Positions 60,745-64,000 of a stretch of 64,000 nucleotides of DNA are shown here, one piece after another. This DNA comes from Parasedimentitalea maritima. Lineage in GTDB: Bacteria > Pseudomonadota > Alphaproteobacteria > Rhodobacterales > Rhodobacteraceae. Location: contig NZ_VAUA01000001.1 of the NCBI RefSeq assembly GCF_005771405.1, positions 682,001-746,000 on the forward strand, written 5' to 3'. Every line of letters begins with the position of its first letter. Position 1 is the first letter of the stretch. The position numbers and the translations under genes are program-made. Below the pieces are notes generated by a model. It searched no databases and was not told the origin of the DNA. It was given only the letters and a program-made list of their open reading frames with translations.

Positions 60745-62289
60745 TCACCTCAACCGTATTTCTGAAATCGCGGTGTCAGCCCATTTTGCGCCGGGGTATA
60801 CAGACTGTACCTCAAGCATGATCCAATTGACCGGATCGCGTCCATCGTACGGAACACTTTGCCATTCGCTCGTATCTTGGAGGAAAACCCTTTGCCATCG
60901 TTGACTGCTGTCACTTAGCAGAATGGATTCTACACGGCCATTATTCTTGAAGGTGCTGTGTGACTTCGCATAACCATTGATGAAATCAATGCTGGAAATT
61001 TGGGTTGGTTCATTAAATTCAATAAGCAGACGCTGCCCAGTTCCGTGTCCACTTACACCTTCGACCCAAGCTGTTCGAGTGGAATGGTCGGTCAAGTTGT
61101 CTGGCCCGTAGTTGTTCCCCGATTGAGAGGGTAAAACTGATTCAGCACATATCCGTGCATATTTGACCGCACTGCCACCAGATACGCATTGCGCCCAGTT
61201 GACGTTTGGCTGTGGCAGATATTTGGGCCGGCTGGATGCATCACTCTCTACGACATCGGCTGCTGCAGAACTTATCAGAGTGGCGGCTTTTGCCTTAGCT
61301 AACCCGGCATAAACTTTACACTCGGCATAGACTTCGGCGAACTGATTTAGGACATCGACATCCTGGACGGCTTTAACATCGGTCCAGACGGCTTGTGCTT
61401 CGCTGCAATCAGCCGTGACAATTGGGCGTGCTGCGGGATGGGCGATGGTTACCGCGCGCGCATCGCTTTCGCAGGATTGGGACAGGCAAAGCTTACCGTT
61501 TATTTGATCGTAGTAGGCAGGGTTCTGTTGGTGGCTATTGTAGCTGAGCGCTGCCTCAGCAGTTTCCAGTTGTGCCGCGTTGATTGCATCTTCCAGGTAC
61601 ATGCCTGCCCTCAGGCGGGGCAGGAAATGTCGTGTAAAGACAGAAAGCGTCTGGCTGGCATCATCCGTACTCAGCCGGTCAAGAGATTCCTCGCCTGAAC
61701 CGGCTGAGAATATTAGAAACGCGCCCTGCGGTGCCCTCTCGACCGACAACCCGCGGGTCATACCTATGCTTTTGGTTCCGTCGCTGCTGAATATGTTGTT
61801 GCGGCAAGCATCGATGATCGCAACCTGTACAGAAGCGCCTGCCTGCCGGATTTGATCAACGATGCCATCCAGCCCATTTTGTAGGGGGATCGACATCAAC
61901 CGCATACGTCGTTCTGATCCCTGCATTGTAACGTCCGTCGGCAACAGGAAATTCGTCTTACCGTCCGACCATCCATGACCAGAATAGACGAAAACAGCGG
62001 TGTCTCCTGGTCTGATCTGATCAAGAAAATCGACCAAAGCAAATTCCATGTCGCTACGGTTCAGGTCTTGCAAAGACGTCACATCAAAGCCGAGTTCGAC
62101 AAATACACGGGCATAAGCTTCGGCGTCCGCAATCGTGTTTTGTAGCGGCGCTAGTGTGCTGTAAGCAGCGTTGCCGACAATCAAGGCGTATCGGTTCCCG
62201 GCCTGCACCGGAGTGGACAGCAACATTACAAAGAGGGCTGCCCACTGTGCGGCTCTCAAACAAACGGTTGCAAAATCGCGTTTCGACAC
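60745..62289 (-). CDS. Secreted caspase-fold protease with C-terminal discoidin-like (NADase-type glycan-binding) domain
   Basis: A 514-residue exported protein; GTG 62289 with AAGGAGACGGAAGA upstream. The signal is FVMLLSTPVQA. The caspase domain (about 31-260) has GNRYALIVGNAAYSTLAPLQNTIADA, His105 (VYSGHGWSDG) and Cys162 (IIDACRNNIF), both needed for catalysis. A helical middle (CSEAQAVWTDVKAVQDVDVLNQFAEVY) follows. Residues about 378-514 match the F5/8-type C-like NADase-type glycan-binding domain: SVLPSQSGNNYGPDNLTDHSTRTAWVEG, SSIDFINGYAKS, SVYPGAKWADTAISEIRL. It would bind a glycan, perhaps in the cell wall. The 44-base gap to the upstream DUF4384 gene suggests an operon. Confidence 0.88.
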   Translation of the reverse strand: MSKRDFATVCLRAAQWAALFVMLLSTPVQAGNRYALIVGNAAYSTLAPLQNTIADAEAYARVFVELGFDVTSLQDLNRSDMEFALVDFLDQIRPGDTAVFVYSGHGWSDGKTNFLLPTDVTMQGSERRMRLMSIPLQNGLDGIVDQIRQAGASVQVAIIDACRNNIFSSDGTKSIGMTRGLSVERAPQGAFLIFSAGSGEESLDRLSTDDASQTLSVFTRHFLPRLRAGMYLEDAINAAQLETAEAALSYNSHQQNPAYYDQINGKLCLSQSCESDARAVTIAHPAARPIVTADCSEAQAVWTDVKAVQDVDVLNQFAEVYAECKVYAGLAKAKAATLISSAAADVVESDASSRPKYLPQPNVNWAQCVSGGSAVKYARICAESVLPSQSGNNYGPDNLTDHSTRTAWVEGVSGHGTGQRLLIEFNEPTQISSIDFINGYAKSHSTFKNNGRVESILLSDSSQRWQRVFLQDTSEWQSVPYDGRDPVNWIMLEVQSVYPGAKWADTAISEIRLR

Positions 62290-62333
62290 TGTTCTTCCGT
62301 CTCCTTTACGAGGTCCCGTCTACGCTAGTGTGA

Positions 62334-64000
62334 TCATGGGGTAACATTGAAAGTCACCGCATTGAGCGCGCTGGTGCCTGCACTTTTTTCAACTTGGCTG
62401 ACAACTTCTATCGAAAGCCCCTTAGTCAGTGGTTGATAGCGATCCTGCGCTTTGCGTATTGCGTCGGCTGCATTGATACGCTGCTCCCCAAGCCCATCTT
62501 CACGACAGAAAGCCAGCATAGTTTCGCCTTTCCCAGGTGAGGTAAAACGCAACACCAGTCCCGAAGTCGGGTCAGGAATACGCCGTACTTCGCCCGCTTC
62601 TAGAAAACGTGCTCCTAGGATCTCCTGCGGCAAATCTTCGACAGTGTTCCCTTCTTCGACATATAGAATTTGCAATTCGCACCGACGGTTAGAAGAAACG
62701 TCAAAGACCAGCAGGTCGCCAACTTGCGTATTTACCTTGGGCACCGACAGCGACAAGGTCAAAGCTTGTCCTGCTGTTGGTTCTGGTACGGTAAGCGGGC
62801 GGAATGAGTTGTCTGCAGGAACAAATACCTGTTGGTCGGAGTAAGTGGCTTGGGACAACGCACTGACCAAGGTTTCGGCGCTGCCACTATAGTTTTCTGA
62901 AATAGGTGCTTCCTGGCTATCCAGGGCAGACATACGGGTTATTCGGGGCAGCATGTTGGCCCAATGCTCCGCTACTTCAGCACGGGTTACGAACAGTCCC
63001 GCGTCCAACCGTTGCTTCCAAGTATCGGCTACTTGACGGAGCTCCGGATCGGCGATGCCCTTAATGCGCTTGGAAAAAGTTTCGGAATCCATGAAAAACT
63101 CGCGCGCGACCTGTTCTTCTCCCAAGTTTTCAAAGTAGAGATCAGCCAGGTAAGTGACAATTTCCCCACCGCCTGCTGAGGCAGGTGCGCGCAGCGATAC
63201 GGGGCGACCGTCAGGGCTGGGTTCTGTTGCGCCCAGTTCATGTAACGACGCAATAAAACGACCCGCATCGGTGCTAAAGGCAGCATCAACTTCTTCTTGG
63301 GGGCGATACATGTTCAGAAGGGCGTCACGCTGCTGCAAGCTGAAGGAACTATTGGTCTCAATGAACTGACGCAGTTGGTCACGCTTTGCGATGATGCCGT
63401 TGCTATGACAATCAAAACATGAGCGGGCATTGACGATTTCAACGCCTTTGCCGATTGGCTTGGTGCGGAACGAGACAATTGAAGTCGGCCCAACGGTTAA
63501 GCGGCGTCCTTCGTGAGTAGAGAGGTAATACCCTTGCATGCCATTGGCGAGCGAGAAAATCATTTCGCCACCGTCATGTTCAAACCCTTGGGTTCCCGAA
63601 GACAGCCCTGGCACCAGTGCCGGACCGTCCGGGTGCTGGATCAAAGAGTGCCTGCCAACGTCTCCACCAAAGTCATAAGATTTCCAGTAGTAGCCGTCAC
63701 GCGCAAGGCTGTGCCGTTCGAGCATTCGGTTGAAATCAGATACCCCGGAGGCGCCGCTAACAAAGCCAGTGCGCAAGACGCTCCCGCGTTGAATAGCGCC
63801 GTCTACGTTCACTCGCATGCGGGACTCGAGGTCGCGAATGTCTCCGGGAAGCCGCAGTAACAGGTCGTAATAGGGAGATTGGGATGCGTGACGTACAAAC
63901 CATTCCGCCCGTAAAATGGGCACCGCTGAACTAGTCATCCCAGAGACTGTACTCAAGATTGCTTGGCTGTTGGGAGCCACTGCAAAAGGATAGGCTTCGG
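62334..64000 (-). CDS. DUF4384 protein with CxxCH haem-type motif, 5' end outside window
   Basis: The frame is open to the right edge with no stop, so at least 555 C-terminal residues are seen; the true start is beyond the window. The N-terminal visible part (VPILRAEWFVRHASQSPYYDLLLRLP, GVSDFNRMLERH, GYYWKSYDFGGDVGR, HDGGEMIFSLANGMQGYYLSTHEG) followed by ARSCFDCHSNGII, a CxxCH haem-attachment motif, is a pattern I recognise from large secreted proteins of planctomycetes and other bacteria. The C-terminus is a DUF4384 domain (LSVPKVNTQVGDLLVFDVSSNRRCELQILYVEEG ... GKGETMLAFCRED). Both imply a periplasmic location. It is upstream of the caspase at 62289 with a 44-base gap. DUF4384 domains are often fused or adjacent to caspases and serine/threonine kinases. 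Confidence 0.8.
   Translation of the reverse strand, partial: EAYPFAVAPNSQAILSTVSGMTSSAVPILRAEWFVRHASQSPYYDLLLRLPGDIRDLESRMRVNVDGAIQRGSVLRTGFVSGASGVSDFNRMLERHSLARDGYYWKSYDFGGDVGRHSLIQHPDGPALVPGLSSGTQGFEHDGGEMIFSLANGMQGYYLSTHEGRRLTVGPTSIVSFRTKPIGKGVEIVNARSCFDCHSNGIIAKRDQLRQFIETNSSFSLQQRDALLNMYRPQEEVDAAFSTDAGRFIASLHELGATEPSPDGRPVSLRAPASAGGGEIVTYLADLYFENLGEEQVAREFFMDSETFSKRIKGIADPELRQVADTWKQRLDAGLFVTRAEVAEHWANMLPRITRMSALDSQEAPISENYSGSAETLVSALSQATYSDQQVFVPADNSFRPLTVPEPTAGQALTLSLSVPKVNTQVGDLLVFDVSSNRRCELQILYVEEGNTVEDLPQEILGARFLEAGEVRRIPDPTSGLVLRFTSPGKGETMLAFCREDGLGEQRINAADAIRKAQDRYQPLTKGLSIEVVSQVEKSAGTSALNAVTFNVTP

Overview
The window looks like a chromosomal segment of a marine alphaproteobacterium of the Rhodobacterales (Roseobacter group). 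The basis is gene content and style: a pcaQ / pcaC-H-G cluster, Liv-type, ribose-type, iron-type and TRAP transporters, glutathione-dependent formaldehyde dehydrogenase, and conserved small Rhodobacterales proteins. Placement below that level is not possible from the sequence alone.

Layout, left to right. (1) 1-9.6 kb: a metal efflux pair (MFS exporter and a CsoR/RcnR-type sensor with its G/C-tract operator), a decayed peptide-transport locus (DppA remnant, intact M24 peptidase, FCD-type GntR regulator), an ArsR-SRPBCC pair, formaldehyde dehydrogenase, and a copper operon (copA-cueR) with a CueR-like promoter. (2) 9.6-13.2 kb: protocatechuate operon (pcaC, pcaH, pcaG and a BKACE/DUF849 enzyme) divergent from pcaQ. 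(3) 13.5-21.2 kb: a livHMGF-type ABC transporter with an acyl-CoA ligase, its binding protein, and a Tat-exported metallo-beta-lactamase-fold protein. (4) 21.3-23.1 kb: a SARP/TPR-like regulator behind a long palindrome. (5) 23.4-29.7 kb: an AT-rich island beside tRNA-Gln, with a tyrosine recombinase broken by one amber codon, glycan-modification-like genes, orphan genes and an IS3-family remnant. (6) 29.8-37.1 kb: a LacI-controlled sugar ABC operon with an isomerase-like TIM barrel, a Gfo/Idh/MocA dehydrogenase and a fragment of a lost xylulokinase. (7) 37.3-43.6 kb: a Na+/H+ antiporter, a HutC-like regulator and a TRAP operon. (8) 44.3-53.4 kb: a PgtC/B/A-like periplasmic-sensor, kinase and regulator set followed by an iron-type ABC transporter whose binding protein is a paralogue of the sensor. 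(9) 53.5-64 kb: a DinB-like protein, an OmpA-family protein, then five secreted proteins on the minus strand.

The most unusual part is region 9 (55.6-64.0 kb). Two exported caspase-fold proteases, two exported ClpP-fold serine protease-like proteins (one with two PAN/apple-like modules, one with a peptidoglycan-binding module), and a DUF4384 protein with a CxxCH haem-type motif lie on one strand. All four enzymes keep visible catalytic residues. This looks like a periplasmic or envelope proteolytic system that has not, to my knowledge, been described as a unit.

Several operons whose binding protein comes first have a stable hairpin just after that gene, which fits differential expression of binding protein over membrane subunits. 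Decay is also visible: dppA, the integrase, xylB and the IS are all broken.
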